A DNA stretch of 64,000 bases, from positions 124,001-188,000 of the forward strand of contig NZ_JAPMLM010000069.1 of assembly GCF_026410195.1 (NCBI RefSeq). The letters are read 5' to 3'. The DNA comes from Xanthomarina sp. F2636L. GTDB taxonomy: Bacteria > Bacteroidota > Bacteroidia > Flavobacteriales > Flavobacteriaceae. The notes under the pieces are model-generated. The model was not told the origin of the DNA, searched no databases, and saw nothing but the letters and a program-made list of their open reading frames with translations. Each line of letters starts with the position of its first letter. The stretch's first letter is position 1. This document shows positions 27,604-37,488 of this stretch, one piece after another. Both the position numbers and the translations under genes were made by a program.

Positions 27604-28251
27604 CTATTCTTGAGTTTCAGTAGCAGCTTCTGGAGTTTCTCCTCCTTCTGCTCCTTCTGTACCTTCAGTATCTTCGTCATCATCTTCAGTAGCAATTGCC
27701 ATAGCAGCTCTTGCACGTTTAATTTGACAAACCACTGTGTTTTCAGGATGCATAATGTTGTAAGCTTCGTTTTCTAAAGCAGTTACATATAATTTGTTTC
27801 CAATTTTTAAAGGAGTAATATCTACTTCAATAAAATCTGGTAAGTTTTTTGGTAATGCTTTTACTCTTAATCTACGAGAGTTTTTACGTAATACACCACC
27901 AGCTTTTACACCTACAGAATTTCCAACAAAGTGAACTGGAATTTCCATCATGATTGGTTTGTCTTCGAATAACTGATAGAAATCGATATGTAAGATTTTA
28001 TCTGTTACCGGGTGAAATTGAATGTCTTGCATAATGGCACTGAATGTATCGCCATTTTCTAGCTTAATCACAACTGTATGCGCATTAGGCGTATATACCA
28101 GTTTTGAGAATGCTAATTCTTCAGCAGTAAAATGCACTGGTTTATCTCCTCCGTATAATACGCAAGGAACCTGGCCAGCATTACGTAAGGCTTTTGTTGC
28201 TTTTTTGCCTACGCTTTCTCTTGGAGATCCGTTAATTGTAATTGATTTCAT
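27604..28251 (-). CDS. rplY: Large-subunit ribosomal protein L25 (CTC/TL5 type)
   Basis: L25 binds 5S rRNA in the central protuberance of the 50S subunit. The 215-residue CTC-type form has the N-terminal L25 domain ([20 protein letters not shown] then [11 protein letters not shown]) and the C-terminal TL5 beta domain ([20 protein letters not shown]), followed by a low-complexity acidic tail ([19 protein letters not shown]) usual in Bacteroidota. It has its own terminator and lies between prs and pth. Confidence 0.96.
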   Translation of the reverse strand: MKSITINGSPRESVGKKATKALRNAGQVPCVLYGGDKPVHFTAEELAFSKLVYTPNAHTVVIKLENGDTFSAIMQDIQFHPVTDKILHIDFYQLFEDKPIMMEIPVHFVGNSVGVKAGGVLRKNSRRLRVKALPKNLPDFIEVDITPLKIGNKLYVTALENEAYNIMHPENTVVCQIKRARAAMAIATEDDDEDTEGTEGAEGGETPEAATETQE

Positions 28252-28333
28252 TGTTTAAAATATATAGTTATTATTAATATTCTTTTTTAATTGTCAAAAA
28301 ACCTAATTTATAGTAGTTGAACTTAACTGAAAA

Positions 28334-29275
28334 CTACATGATAAATTTAGAGCTAATCGACTTATTATAATGCACATTTTGCATTACTCCAGCAAAAAGT
28401 TCTGCGCAGCTTAATACGCGAATTTTGTTGCTTTTTTGTTTAAGAGGAATAGAATCTGTAACGATTAATTCTTCTAGTTTTGAATTTTCTATTCTTTCGT
28501 AAGCATTTCCAGACAAAATAGGATGTGTACAAATGGCTCTAACACTTAAAGCGCCTCGTTCCATCATTAAGTCGGCTGCTTTTGTCAAGGTTCCTGCTGT
28601 ATCTACCATATCGTCCACTAAAACAACGTTTTTACCAGTAACATCTCCAATAAGTTCCATATGAGAAATAATATTGGCTTTAGCTCTTTGCTTGTAGCAA
28701 ATTACCACATCACTTTCTAAAGCTTTAGAGTACGCATAAGCTCTTTTCGATCCTCCCATATCTGGAGAGGCAATGGTTATGTCGTTTAAATTTAAGCTTT
28801 GTAAATAAGGTAAAAATATGGTGGATGCAAATAAATGATCTACAGGTTTTTCAAAAAAACCTTGTATTTGATCGGCATGTAAATCCATGGTAATAATTCG
28901 TGTAGCTCCAGCAACTTCCAGCATTTTTGCTACTAATTTAGCAGCAATAGGGACCCTTGGCTTATCTTTACGGTCTTGTCTTGCCCATCCAAAATAAGGC
29001 AAAACAGCTGTAATATGTCTAGCCGATGCACGCTTAGCAGCATCGAGCATTAATAACATTTCCATTAAGTTTTCTGGACCAGGATGTGTCGAACCTATTA
29101 TAAATACACGGGTACCTCTAATAGATTCTTCATAAGATGGTTGAAATTCACCATCACTGTAGGTTGAAGTGATTACATTACCTAAATCCACACCATAAGC
29201 TTTAGCAATATGTATTGCTAGATCTTTACTCTGTGTACACGAAAAAATTTTAGCTTCTGTGTTTGTGTTTGGCAT
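28334..29275 (-). CDS. prs: Ribose-phosphate pyrophosphokinase
   Basis: It makes phosphoribosyl pyrophosphate from ribose-5-phosphate and ATP for nucleotide, His and Trp synthesis. The 313-residue protein includes VLPYFGWARQDRKDKPRVPI (ATP/flexible loop), TMDLHADQIQGFF and the PRPP-binding VVLVDDMVDTAGTLTKAA. I start at 29275 (MPNTNTEAKIFSC), because the in-frame ATG 54 bases upstream adds a stretch (MHLVKQKRINSLLYNRL) unlike the family. It lies 82 bases upstream of rplY on the same strand. Confidence 0.95.
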   Translation of the reverse strand: MPNTNTEAKIFSCTQSKDLAIHIAKAYGVDLGNVITSTYSDGEFQPSYEESIRGTRVFIIGSTHPGPENLMEMLLMLDAAKRASARHITAVLPYFGWARQDRKDKPRVPIAAKLVAKMLEVAGATRIITMDLHADQIQGFFEKPVDHLFASTIFLPYLQSLNLNDITIASPDMGGSKRAYAYSKALESDVVICYKQRAKANIISHMELIGDVTGKNVVLVDDMVDTAGTLTKAADLMMERGALSVRAICTHPILSGNAYERIENSKLEELIVTDSIPLKQKSNKIRVLSCAELFAGVMQNVHYNKSISSKFIM

Positions 29276-29419
29276 TGGTAATCTGTTGTATAATAACGAA
29301 TTAATCCGTTTTTGTTTAACGAGGTGCAAATTTAGGAATTTATTTCAACTCCAAATGCATAAAAGAGAGTATTTTTAATTGTTTGTCGTAATTTATTTTC
29401 TAATTTTGTAACCTACTTA

Positions 29420-29499
29420 GCTCAAGTGGTGGAATTGGTAGACACGTCGGATTCAAAATCCGATTCTTCGGAGTGTGGGTTCGATTCCCACCTTGAGTA
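29420..29499 (+). tRNA. tRNA-Leu (anticodon CAA)
   Basis: A complete cloverleaf can be folded: acceptor GCTCAAG/CTTGAGT (first pair G.U), D stem GTG/CAC, anticodon stem TCGGA/TCCGA with loop TTCAAAA giving anticodon CAA at 29454-29456, an 11-base variable arm, T stem GTGGG/CCCAC with loop TTCGATT, and discriminator A. CCA is not encoded. The 3' half doubles as the attachment site of the element to the right. Confidence 0.95.
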
Positions 29500-29501
29500 C
29501 T
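29483..29501 (+). repeat. Left attachment site (attL)
   Basis: GATTCCCACCTTGAGTACT, from the T loop to just past the tRNA end, recurs as GATTTCCACCTTGAGTACT at 43191-43209 (18 of 19 identical). The two copies bound a segment with an integrase next to the right copy. Confidence 0.85.
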
Positions 29502-29507
29502 TGAATT

Positions 29508-29547
29508 AGCTGTAAAGCGTTGTAAAACAATGATTTACAGCTTTTTT
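29508..29547 (+). terminator. Terminator for tRNA-Leu supplied by the element
   Basis: AGCTGTAAA (29508-29516) pairs with TTTACAGCT (29534-29542), followed by TTTTT. A different hairpin plays the same role after the right attachment site (43214-43257). Confidence 0.75.
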
Positions 29548-29556
29548 ATTTAATTT

Positions 29557-29578
29557 TCTGCCGAAATTTTGCCGAAAT
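29557..29578 (+). repeat. Paired TGCCGAAAT motifs near the left end (candidate integrase arm sites)
   Basis: TGCCGAAAT occurs at 29559-29567 and 29570-29578, spaced 11 bases. The same pair with the same spacing and orientation occurs at 43040-43057. An AT-rich block (29617-29639) follows and resembles 43064-43086 at about 19 of 23 positions. This is how integrase arm-type sites are usually arranged. Confidence 0.55.
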
Positions 29579-29701
29579 ATTATTTGTTTTACCAAATGAA
29601 TTTGCTTTAATTTTATTTAATTTGGATTAATCTAAATTACTAGTTTTCTTAATACATTTATGTTTTTATTGCTATTTTTAGTCAATAATTTAAACTAGCC
29701 A

Positions 29702-32700
29702 ATGCCAATATTCCAAAATACAGTAGTTACAAAATATCTACAAACACAAAACATTAAATCTATTACCACTAAATGGGAACTGTTCCAAGCCTATTTTCAT
29801 AACCTAGAGATACAAGACAATATTAGAAATAGTAAAGAAGAGCAGTTTCAAGAAGGCTTTTTAAGAGAACTATTTGTAAAGGTTTTAGGCTACACATTAA
29901 ACCCAGAACCTAACTTTAATCTAACTACAGAACTCAAGAATGTAAAGGACAGTAAAAAAGCTGATGGAGCTATTATTATCAATGATGATGTTAAAGCTGT
30001 AATAGAGCTTAAAGGAATGAACACAACTGACTTAGGCAAAATAGAAACACAAGCCTTTGGGTACAAGAATAACCAATCTAAATGTACTTATGTTATTACT
30101 TCAAATTTTGAGAAAATAAGGTTTTACATTGATAATGCTATTGAACATATAGAATTCAACTTATTTACACTTACTGAAAAGGATTTTGAATTACTGTACT
30201 TATGTTTAGCCTTTGAAAACATAAGTAAAGACATACCCTCTAAAGTCAAGAAGGACTCATTAAGTGAGGAAGATGTGATTACTAAAAGCCTGTATAAAGA
30301 CTACTCGGTATTTAAAAGAGAATTATACCAGAATCTAGTTAGCTTAAATCCACAATTTGATAGCCTAACATTATTTAAACAATCTCAAACTTTACTAGAT
30401 AGGTTTTTGTTTTTATTCTTTGCTGAGGACAGACATCTATTACCCCCAAACTCTGTTAGATTGGTATTAAGCCAATGGAAAAAACTACAGGATTTAGATG
30501 CTTACACACCACTTTTTGATAGGTTTAAAAAATACTTTGGCTATTTAAACACAGGTTTTAAAGGTAAGAATTATGATGTCTATGCCTATAATGGTGGCTT
30601 ATTTAAGCCTAATGAAGTATTAGATAACATCGTTATAGATGATGACTTATTATACAAGCATACTTTAAAGTTGTCTGATTATGATTTTGATAGTGAAGTT
30701 GATGTCAACATTCTAGGACACATTTTTGAAAACTCACTCAATGAAATAGATGAAGTTAAAGCTGAATTAGAAGGACAAGCAGTAGATAAATCTAAATCTA
30801 AAAGAAAAAAAGATGGTGTGTTTTACACACCTAAATACATCACCAAATACATTGTTGAAAATACTGTAGGCAAGTTATGTGAAGACAAGAAGGCTGAACT
30901 TGAAATAGTAGAAGCAGACTATATCACTGACAAGAAAAGACAAAAGAAAACCATTAAAGGTTTAATGGATAAATTGACCACTTATAGAGATTGGCTTTTA
31001 CAATTAACCATTTGTGACCCAGCTTGTGGCTCTGGGGCATTTTTAAACCAAGCACTAGATTTCTTAATTGCAGAACATGGTTATATAGATGAGCTACAAG
31101 CCAAGCTCTTTGGTGATGCTATGGTGTTAAGTGATGTGGAGAAAAGCATACTAGAAAACAACTTGTTTGGTGTTGATTTAAATGAAGAAAGTGTTGAAAT
31201 TGCTAAACTTTCTTTATGGTTAAGAACAGCTCAACCTAACAGGAAATTAAATGATTTAAGCAACAATATAAAATGTGGTAATAGTCTAATTGATGACCAT
31301 GAAATAGCTGGAGACAAAGCATTTAATTGGAAAAAAGAATTTCCTAATATTTTTGCTAAAGGTGGTTTTGATGTGATTATTGGGAATCCTCCTTATGTGC
31401 AAATACAAAGTATGGGAGAAATAGCTAATGACCTAAAAAAGCAAAACTTTAAAACTTTTGAAAGAACAGGAGATTTATATTGTTTGTTTTATGAATTAGG
31501 CAATATTATACTAAGAAATAATGGATTACTAGGCTTTATAACATCTAACAAATGGATGAAAGCAAATTATGGGAAATCTTTAAGGAATTATTTTATTGAT
31601 AATACCCAACCAATAGAAATTATAGATTTAGGCTCTGGCATTTTTGAAAGTGCAACTGTAGATTCTAACCTTTTTATATTTAAAAAAGATTTAAATACAC
31701 TCAGAAACTCCTTTAAAGCTATGGATTTAACTAAAGAAAAAAGCTTTTTAGATTTTACTATTTATGAAGATAAAAAAGTAATTATTTCCTTTAAACATGA
31801 TGATGTTTGGACAGTTTCAAGCCCACTAGAGCTACAAATAAAACAAAAAATTGAATCCTTTGGCAAGCCATTAAAAGATTGGGATATTAAAATAAATTAT
31901 GGTATAAAGACTGGTTTAAATGAAGCATTTATAATTAGTGAAGAGGTAAAAAATAAATTGATTAAAGAAGATGCAAAAAACTCAGAAATTATTAAACCTA
32001 TTTTAAGAGGTAGAGATGTACATAGATATTGTATTGATTATGCCAATTTATATTTAATAAATAGTCATAATGGTTATAAAAATGTGCCAAGAATTAAAAT
32101 AGAAGATTATCCTTCAATTAAAAGTCATTTAGAGCAATTTGAACCTCAATTATCTAATAGAGGTGATAAAGGTGATACTCCTTATAATCTTAGAAGCTGT
32201 GCATATTTAGATGAATTTAATAATGAAAAGGTATATTATAATGAAATTGGTAATTCTATTGAATTCTTTAGTACAAATGATATTATATATTGTAACAATA
32301 AACTTTTCTTTTTAACTAGTATTAATACAAGCCTAAAATTTTTAACTAGTTTTTTTAATTCAAGATTATATCAGTTTTATTTTTCTTTAATATTTAATTT
32401 TGGAGGAGGAAAAGGTAGAGAACTATTTAGTAAAATTCCTATTCCAAAAATCTCACTTTCAAACCAAAAGCCATTCATAGAAAAAGCAGACCAAATGCTA
32501 ACTTTAAACAAAGATTTGCAAGAAGTATCTAGTAAATTTCAAAGAACACTACAAAGAAAATTTGAAGGTTTAGAAAAGCTACCTAAAAAACTAGAAAACT
32601 GGTATGAGCTTACCTATGCAGATTTTATAAAAGAACTTAAAAAGAAGAAAATAGTTTTGTCTTTAGGTGAAGAAGCAGAATGGGAAGATTACTTTATAGC

Positions 32701-32824
32701 AGAACAACAAAAAGCAGTTGCTTTAAAAACCCAAATTAACCAAACTGATAAAGAAATAGACCAAATGGTTTATGAGTTATATGGTTTAACAGAAGATGAA
32801 ATTAAGATTGTAGAGAATAGTTAA
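29702..32824 (+). CDS. Single-chain restriction-modification enzyme (type IIG/Eco57I-like)
   Basis: A 1040-residue protein combining nuclease, methyltransferase and target recognition. An N-terminal PD-(D/E)XK nuclease is visible (Asp88 in KKADGAI, Glu102 and Lys104 in VIELKG). The N6-adenine methyltransferase core has motif I CDPACGSGAFL (Asp439 onwards) and motif IV NPPY (562-565) in DVIIGNPPYVQ. A TaqI/Eco57I-type specificity region (about 730-930) and a C-terminal helical tail ending YELYGLTEDEIKIVE follow. One chain should therefore both methylate host DNA and cut unmodified invading DNA. Recognition sequence unknown. All key residues are present, so I expect it to be active. Confidence 0.88.
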   Translation: MPIFQNTVVTKYLQTQNIKSITTKWELFQAYFHNLEIQDNIRNSKEEQFQEGFLRELFVKVLGYTLNPEPNFNLTTELKNVKDSKKADGAIIINDDVKAVIELKGMNTTDLGKIETQAFGYKNNQSKCTYVITSNFEKIRFYIDNAIEHIEFNLFTLTEKDFELLYLCLAFENISKDIPSKVKKDSLSEEDVITKSLYKDYSVFKRELYQNLVSLNPQFDSLTLFKQSQTLLDRFLFLFFAEDRHLLPPNSVRLVLSQWKKLQDLDAYTPLFDRFKKYFGYLNTGFKGKNYDVYAYNGGLFKPNEVLDNIVIDDDLLYKHTLKLSDYDFDSEVDVNILGHIFENSLNEIDEVKAELEGQAVDKSKSKRKKDGVFYTPKYITKYIVENTVGKLCEDKKAELEIVEADYITDKKRQKKTIKGLMDKLTTYRDWLLQLTICDPACGSGAFLNQALDFLIAEHGYIDELQAKLFGDAMVLSDVEKSILENNLFGVDLNEESVEIAKLSLWLRTAQPNRKLNDLSNNIKCGNSLIDDHEIAGDKAFNWKKEFPNIFAKGGFDVIIGNPPYVQIQSMGEIANDLKKQNFKTFERTGDLYCLFYELGNIILRNNGLLGFITSNKWMKANYGKSLRNYFIDNTQPIEIIDLGSGIFESATVDSNLFIFKKDLNTLRNSFKAMDLTKEKSFLDFTIYEDKKVIISFKHDDVWTVSSPLELQIKQKIESFGKPLKDWDIKINYGIKTGLNEAFIISEEVKNKLIKEDAKNSEIIKPILRGRDVHRYCIDYANLYLINSHNGYKNVPRIKIEDYPSIKSHLEQFEPQLSNRGDKGDTPYNLRSCAYLDEFNNEKVYYNEIGNSIEFFSTNDIIYCNNKLFFLTSINTSLKFLTSFFNSRLYQFYFSLIFNFGGGKGRELFSKIPIPKISLSNQKPFIEKADQMLTLNKDLQEVSSKFQRTLQRKFEGLEKLPKKLENWYELTYADFIKELKKKKIVLSLGEEAEWEDYFIAEQQKAVALKTQINQTDKEIDQMVYELYGLTEDEIKIVENS

Positions 32825-32859
32825 AGCACAAATACAATAATTAATTATAATTAAATAAT

Positions 32860-33462
32860 ATGAAAAGAATTACAATAATTATTCTAATGTTTACTACAAC
32901 ATTATCTTTTTCTCAGATTACAAAAGATGGTTTTGTACTTGTAAAAGGATGGAATCAAAAAGGTGATTTTGCAATTACAAATGAATGGAAACAAGAAAAT
33001 TCATTAACTAGAGCTAAAAGTTTTCTATTAAAAAATGTTTTAGGGACAAATAATAATGTTCTAAAATTTAGCTTATCACCTTTAGAAGATTCAAAATCAG
33101 GAGAATTAACAACTTTAATTTATAAATGTGAAGAGTTAAATAAATCTGGGATGATATTGAGTTTTTGGGGTGACTACTGGAATGAATATGGAGTTATTTA
33201 TAAAGGGTATGATTTTAAAAATCTTGAAAAAGAACAGGCTATTTTATTTTTAAATAAAATACAGAGTATAATTGATGAAAATTTAGAATATTTAAGGGAA
33301 GATTCTAATAATAACAATATTTCTTTTGAATTTGATGATATGCAAATTGTAATTACGAGCTATGTAGGTTATAAAATTAGAGTTTTTTGGAATGGATTTG
33401 ATTCAACTTGGGATTGGAAAGCTTTTGAAAATACTAAAGAAAAGTTTGATGAAAAAATTTAA
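32860..33462 (+). CDS. Exported protein of unknown function, 200 residues
   Basis: It begins with a clear signal peptide (ITIIILMFTTTLSFSQ), so it should be periplasmic or surface-located. The mature part is rich in Trp and Asn (MILSFWGDYWNEYGVIYKGY; VFWNGFDSTWDWKAF) and predicted mixed alpha-beta. I recognise no family. It lies 35 bases after the restriction-modification gene, and between that gene and a second copy of its 3' end (33484-33543), so it may have arrived as a replacement insert. A defence role cannot be assumed: exported proteins are unusual partners for R-M enzymes. Confidence 0.6.
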   Translation: MKRITIIILMFTTTLSFSQITKDGFVLVKGWNQKGDFAITNEWKQENSLTRAKSFLLKNVLGTNNNVLKFSLSPLEDSKSGELTTLIYKCEELNKSGMILSFWGDYWNEYGVIYKGYDFKNLEKEQAILFLNKIQSIIDENLEYLREDSNNNNISFEFDDMQIVITSYVGYKIRVFWNGFDSTWDWKAFENTKEKFDEKI

Positions 33463-33483
33463 TATAGATACTACTATTGATAA

Positions 33484-33543
33484 ATGGTTTATGAGCTTTA
33501 TGGTTTAACTGATGAGGAAATTGAAATTGTAGAAAATAGTTGA
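33484..33543 (+). pseudogene. 3' remnant of a second R-M gene
   Basis: These 60 bases encode MVYELYGLTDEEIEIVENS plus stop, nearly the same as the last 19 residues of the R-M enzyme (MVYELYGLTEDEIKIVENS). At DNA level I count 9 differences in 60. In-frame stops precede the ATG, so nothing more of the gene remains. It marks the end of an older or alternative allele and a recombination scar. Confidence 0.75.
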
Positions 33544-33549
33544 ATATAA

Positions 33550-33615
33550 ATGAAAGACTATATTAAAAATTTAGTTATTAGGTTGTCTGAATTTAGCAAG
33601 AAGAGGACAATTTAG
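33550..33615 (+). pseudogene. Possible truncated start of a gene once downstream of the R-M gene
   Basis: ATG at 33550 opens a 21-codon frame (MKDYIKNLVIRLSEFSKKR then TI and stop) only six bases after the R-M remnant. The peptide looks like the helical start of a longer cytoplasmic protein that has been lost. Weak evidence: it is short and without a recognised homologue. Confidence 0.25.
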
Positions 33616-33681
33616 GTTTGTTTGTTGGAACACTCTTTTAACAAAACGACAATAGAAGAATAGTGGAATATGTGTAATGAA

Positions 33682-36600
33682 TTATAAAGCAAGTAACTTA
33701 TCTGCTTCTAATAAGGCTTCTTCAAATAAATAAGGTTTTGAATTTGAATTTATATAACTATTTTCAGATTTATCAATTAATAAATTGATATAAAATAAAT
33801 CTTCACCTTTATTTGCTAATTTTTCTTTTCTTTTATTTAGGATTAAATTTACATTATCAAACCCATCTTTTGACCTAGAAATATTTGATATGTAATTCAT
33901 TATAAATTCTCTATAACGACTAGATTCAAAATCATCTAAAATCTTATCATCATAAATTAATTTAAAAAGAGTTTCTAAAATACTGAAATCACTAATAGAA
34001 CTGTAATTTAAGAGCTTAACATTCATTAAAGATACAATGGTATTATCTTCTAGGAAACTAATTAAGTATTTAATCGCAATGGGATCATTTAATTCAAATA
34101 AAACATTCAATGCGTCTAAGCGATGAGTATCATCTCCTGTTTCTAAATAATCTAATGAGGTTTTTTTACAATATTCTGGGAATAATTCCATATCAATCAT
34201 AATTCTAATTATAGACCAAAATTTATGACCTTCAAAAGCTTTACAGCTATCAAGCAATAAATCCTTGTCTCCAGTTATTTCAATATATTTTTCTATTTTT
34301 CTACTATCATTATAAATCGATTCATGATTCATGAATAAATTTCGTATTTGAGGAAAAGCATCTTCTAGATTATTATTTAATGCGTATTCCATATGTTTCG
34401 ATATTGCTAAACCTACTAACGTTTCATTATTGATATTATGAATTATTCTTTCATTAAATAAAGTTTCATTGTTTATTAAATCTTTTAGTCTCAAGAAACT
34501 TTCATCAACTTCAGAACTTCTATCAAATTCATAGTATTGAATACAATTGACAAGGAAATTTTGAGGTAAACTAAACTCAAACTCCTTTTGAAAGAAAAAG
34601 ATTAATTCAAATATTTTATAATTTTGATTATATCTAAATGTATTTGGTTGAGGAATTGTTACAATATTATCAAAATCAATTTGTGAACATTTTAATAAAC
34701 ACCATTCTTCTATAGTTTTTATTTGTTTTTTTGAAACTTTGAAAGGTCTATTACTCTTTTTATATTCCTCTAGAATGGTTTTAATTTTATTATAAATTAA
34801 GTAATCATTCTCAAGGTATTTCTTTACAATGTCATATGAAATTGGTCCATTTGTATATTGATATAAAAGAGTTTGAATAAGGCTTAAAGATGTTTCCATT
34901 ACATTACCATGTCCGTTTTCTTTGTACCAATCCATTGTAATATCATGCAACTCATTTTGTTTAATTTCAGCTTTGTTTTTTCTAAAAAACTTCTTTATTC
35001 TTTTTAGTAATCTTCTTTTACTAAAAAGTATGTTTAAATTATCTTGAAGTCCTTTTTCATATTTTCTTTTGTTTCTTTTTGCTTTTGTTTCTGTAAGTAA
35101 AGGTTCTTTAAATTTAATCCCTTTTCGTTTCATCAATCTCTCAAATTTCATACCTAATCTTCTTATGTTCAAATTCGCAATGAAATTTCTAAAACGTTCA
35201 ATTCTTTCAACTGAGATTTCTTTTTCAATTAATATATTTACAACAGCATTTAATTCTGATTCAGAAATAATACCAGCTATAAAATAATCTACTTTCTCAA
35301 AGTCTTGATTTTTTAATAAGTGAATTATAGCCCTATCTCTAGAGTTACTCTTAACTATTAATTCAGATAATAGTTTATCGTGGATATGATAGCTGACATC
35401 ATCAATTACACTATCTAATATTTTATCTATAAATTCAGGGTCTTGTTTGATGAAATCTAACAATTTTGAAGTCAATTTATTCAGATAATCATCATATTTA
35501 TAAAGAGAAGAATTATCATTAAAAAAATATTTAGCTAATTCTAAAAAATTGTCCGCTGATGTTAGGTTTAAAATTAAACTATTGATAAGAATTTCATTCC
35601 CTCTTATTGTCTCATCAGGAATAAGTCTCTCCTTTAGTTTATGTGCTCTTAAAAATTCTTCTTTTATATAAGCGAAGAAGGAATCAATATCGTCTTTCTC
35701 ACTTAATAATAGTAATAGATTATTGTTTAATGCTTTATGAGTTTCATTTTTAAAAACTTCAAAAATAGATTTTAAATATGCCTCGTCGTCATTAGTTAAA
35801 TTCTGATTTTTAATTAAATATAATAGCTCGGATTTTATAGAAATATGTAAATCCTCGTCATTTAACTTTTCGAATAATAACTCTTTTAAATTTGATAAAG
35901 AATCTTCAGGAATATCAAAAAATGAAAGTATACTTATTGCAGAATTTGTTGTTCTTATGTGGTAATCAGAACTCTTCGAAAGTATATTTAGTAAGTACTC
36001 ATAATTCTCGGAACAATTAGCGAATTGTGCAATTTCTTTTATTTCAAATGTTCTATTTGTATTTATCCATAAGGTTTTTTCGACGCACTCATTGTTAAAA
36101 TGAGTTTGAAAAACTTTAATTTTTGTTTCTAAATCAATTCTATTATAGTCTGCTTTAAATAATAATTCAGGTTCATTATCAATTAACCAATTTACTAACC
36201 CTTTGTAAGTGTCTGAATTATTATCTAGTAAATTGATTAGAAAAGTAATAGTGTTAAAGAGTGAAGGATGTGTTTTACCCAATTCATTAATTTGAATAAA
36301 CTCTAATATCTCATGAATATCTCTTCCAGAAATAGCTGTTGCTGCAAAATACTCTTGAATGTTTCTATGTTCAAAAAACCATTCATTTGATTCCTTGTTT
36401 TTATCAATTAAAGGATTGTTTTTAAAGTCTTTAAAGTCAGAAGAATTCGAACTTGCAACCTCATATAATTCATCATTTGAAATTGTATTTCTTTGCATTA
36501 ATTCATTTACTAAAGAGGTTTTTATCGAAAGCCTTTTAATAAGTGGTACATTTAAATCTTTCTTTACTAGTTTATGATTATCGTCATGCGTTAATCTTAT

Positions 36601-37488
36601 ACTTATATAACTCTCCCATAATTCAGAAGAATTTGAAGGTAATTTTTTGTTTTCTTTTATATAATCAGCTAATATATTTACCTGAAAAGGATTTTTTAAA
36701 AATTCTGTAATTGTACTATCAAATGTAAGGCTGTCAATAATGGCAGTTCCACATTTTAATTTTAATAGATTAATACTTTCATTGTAATACAAGTCTCGTA
36801 GATAATAAACCTTGAAATCTGAAATGTTTTTAATTAAGCTTTCATAAACATTTGTTCTACAACTCAAAATGAATTTAAACTCAACTTCGTTTGTGTTTAA
36901 ATAATAAATAAAAGTTTCAAGTTTTGAATTGAAATATTGAATATTTTGAATTTCATCAATTCCGTCAAAAATAAATAATAGATTTTTATAAGATTTCCAA
37001 TTTTGGAATAATAAAGATTCGATATTATCACTTGAAGTAAAGTTTTTTAAATTTCTATAAATTGGAATTAGTTTATTATCTGAATCATTTAAAATATTTA
37101 TAGCTAATCTCTTTAATTCAGTTGTTTTTCCAAGACCAGGGTTACCTAATAAAATTATTTTATTTTCAATTTTTACACATTTTTCCAATGTGTCATCAAG
37201 TACTGTATTTCCAAGAAATGCACTAATTAGGTTGTTTTGACTTTTATCGGAACTGAAAATTTCTCTCTGAATTATTCCTTTTTCATTTTTAATATCTCCA
37301 ATAAGTTTTTGAAAATCCTTTGCAGTTAAATCTATTTTTTCAATTTCACTTTGAGAATGGAGAATCTGAAGATCTTCTTTAGACTTTAGATTAACATTTT
37401 CAAAATTAAAAACCGTTACATTAGAGTTTTTTACATTTTGAACATTAATTTTCTTAGTCGAAAATAAATTAGTAATAAAATTAGGCAT
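33682..37488 (-). CDS. NACHT/STAND NTPase with long helical-repeat C-terminus (candidate defence sensor)
   Basis: A 1268-residue protein. Residues 1-35 contain a short Asn-rich stretch (INVQNVKNSNVTVFNFENVN); the NACHT NTPase follows with Walker A GNPGLGKT (115-122), Walker B LLFIFDGIDE (170-179) with the acidic pair typical of NACHT, and a sensor FILSCRTNVYES. A winged-helix-like segment precedes ~850 residues of helical, HEAT-like repeats, typical of a ligand-sensing region. No nuclease, TIR or other effector domain is visible in the chain. Bacterial NACHT proteins of this shape include antiphage systems (bNACHT, Avs-like). Its start follows directly on the stop of a small membrane protein gene, its likely effector or partner. 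Confidence 0.8.
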   Translation of the reverse strand: MPNFITNLFSTKKINVQNVKNSNVTVFNFENVNLKSKEDLQILHSQSEIEKIDLTAKDFQKLIGDIKNEKGIIQREIFSSDKSQNNLISAFLGNTVLDDTLEKCVKIENKIILLGNPGLGKTTELKRLAINILNDSDNKLIPIYRNLKNFTSSDNIESLLFQNWKSYKNLLFIFDGIDEIQNIQYFNSKLETFIYYLNTNEVEFKFILSCRTNVYESLIKNISDFKVYYLRDLYYNESINLLKLKCGTAIIDSLTFDSTITEFLKNPFQVNILADYIKENKKLPSNSSELWESYISIRLTHDDNHKLVKKDLNVPLIKRLSIKTSLVNELMQRNTISNDELYEVASSNSSDFKDFKNNPLIDKNKESNEWFFEHRNIQEYFAATAISGRDIHEILEFIQINELGKTHPSLFNTITFLINLLDNNSDTYKGLVNWLIDNEPELLFKADYNRIDLETKIKVFQTHFNNECVEKTLWINTNRTFEIKEIAQFANCSENYEYLLNILSKSSDYHIRTTNSAISILSFFDIPEDSLSNLKELLFEKLNDEDLHISIKSELLYLIKNQNLTNDDEAYLKSIFEVFKNETHKALNNNLLLLLSEKDDIDSFFAYIKEEFLRAHKLKERLIPDETIRGNEILINSLILNLTSADNFLELAKYFFNDNSSLYKYDDYLNKLTSKLLDFIKQDPEFIDKILDSVIDDVSYHIHDKLLSELIVKSNSRDRAIIHLLKNQDFEKVDYFIAGIISESELNAVVNILIEKEISVERIERFRNFIANLNIRRLGMKFERLMKRKGIKFKEPLLTETKAKRNKRKYEKGLQDNLNILFSKRRLLKRIKKFFRKNKAEIKQNELHDITMDWYKENGHGNVMETSLSLIQTLLYQYTNGPISYDIVKKYLENDYLIYNKIKTILEEYKKSNRPFKVSKKQIKTIEEWCLLKCSQIDFDNIVTIPQPNTFRYNQNYKIFELIFFFQKEFEFSLPQNFLVNCIQYYEFDRSSEVDESFLRLKDLINNETLFNERIIHNINNETLVGLAISKHMEYALNNNLEDAFPQIRNLFMNHESIYNDSRKIEKYIEITGDKDLLLDSCKAFEGHKFWSIIRIMIDMELFPEYCKKTSLDYLETGDDTHRLDALNVLFELNDPIAIKYLISFLEDNTIVSLMNVKLLNYSSISDFSILETLFKLIYDDKILDDFESSRYREFIMNYISNISRSKDGFDNVNLILNKRKEKLANKGEDLFYINLLIDKSENSYINSNSKPYLFEEALLEADKLLAL

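Noticed and set aside
29276-29329. Upstream in-frame ATG of prs
   Set aside because: The extension is basic and not conserved; MPNTNTEAKIFSC matches the family.
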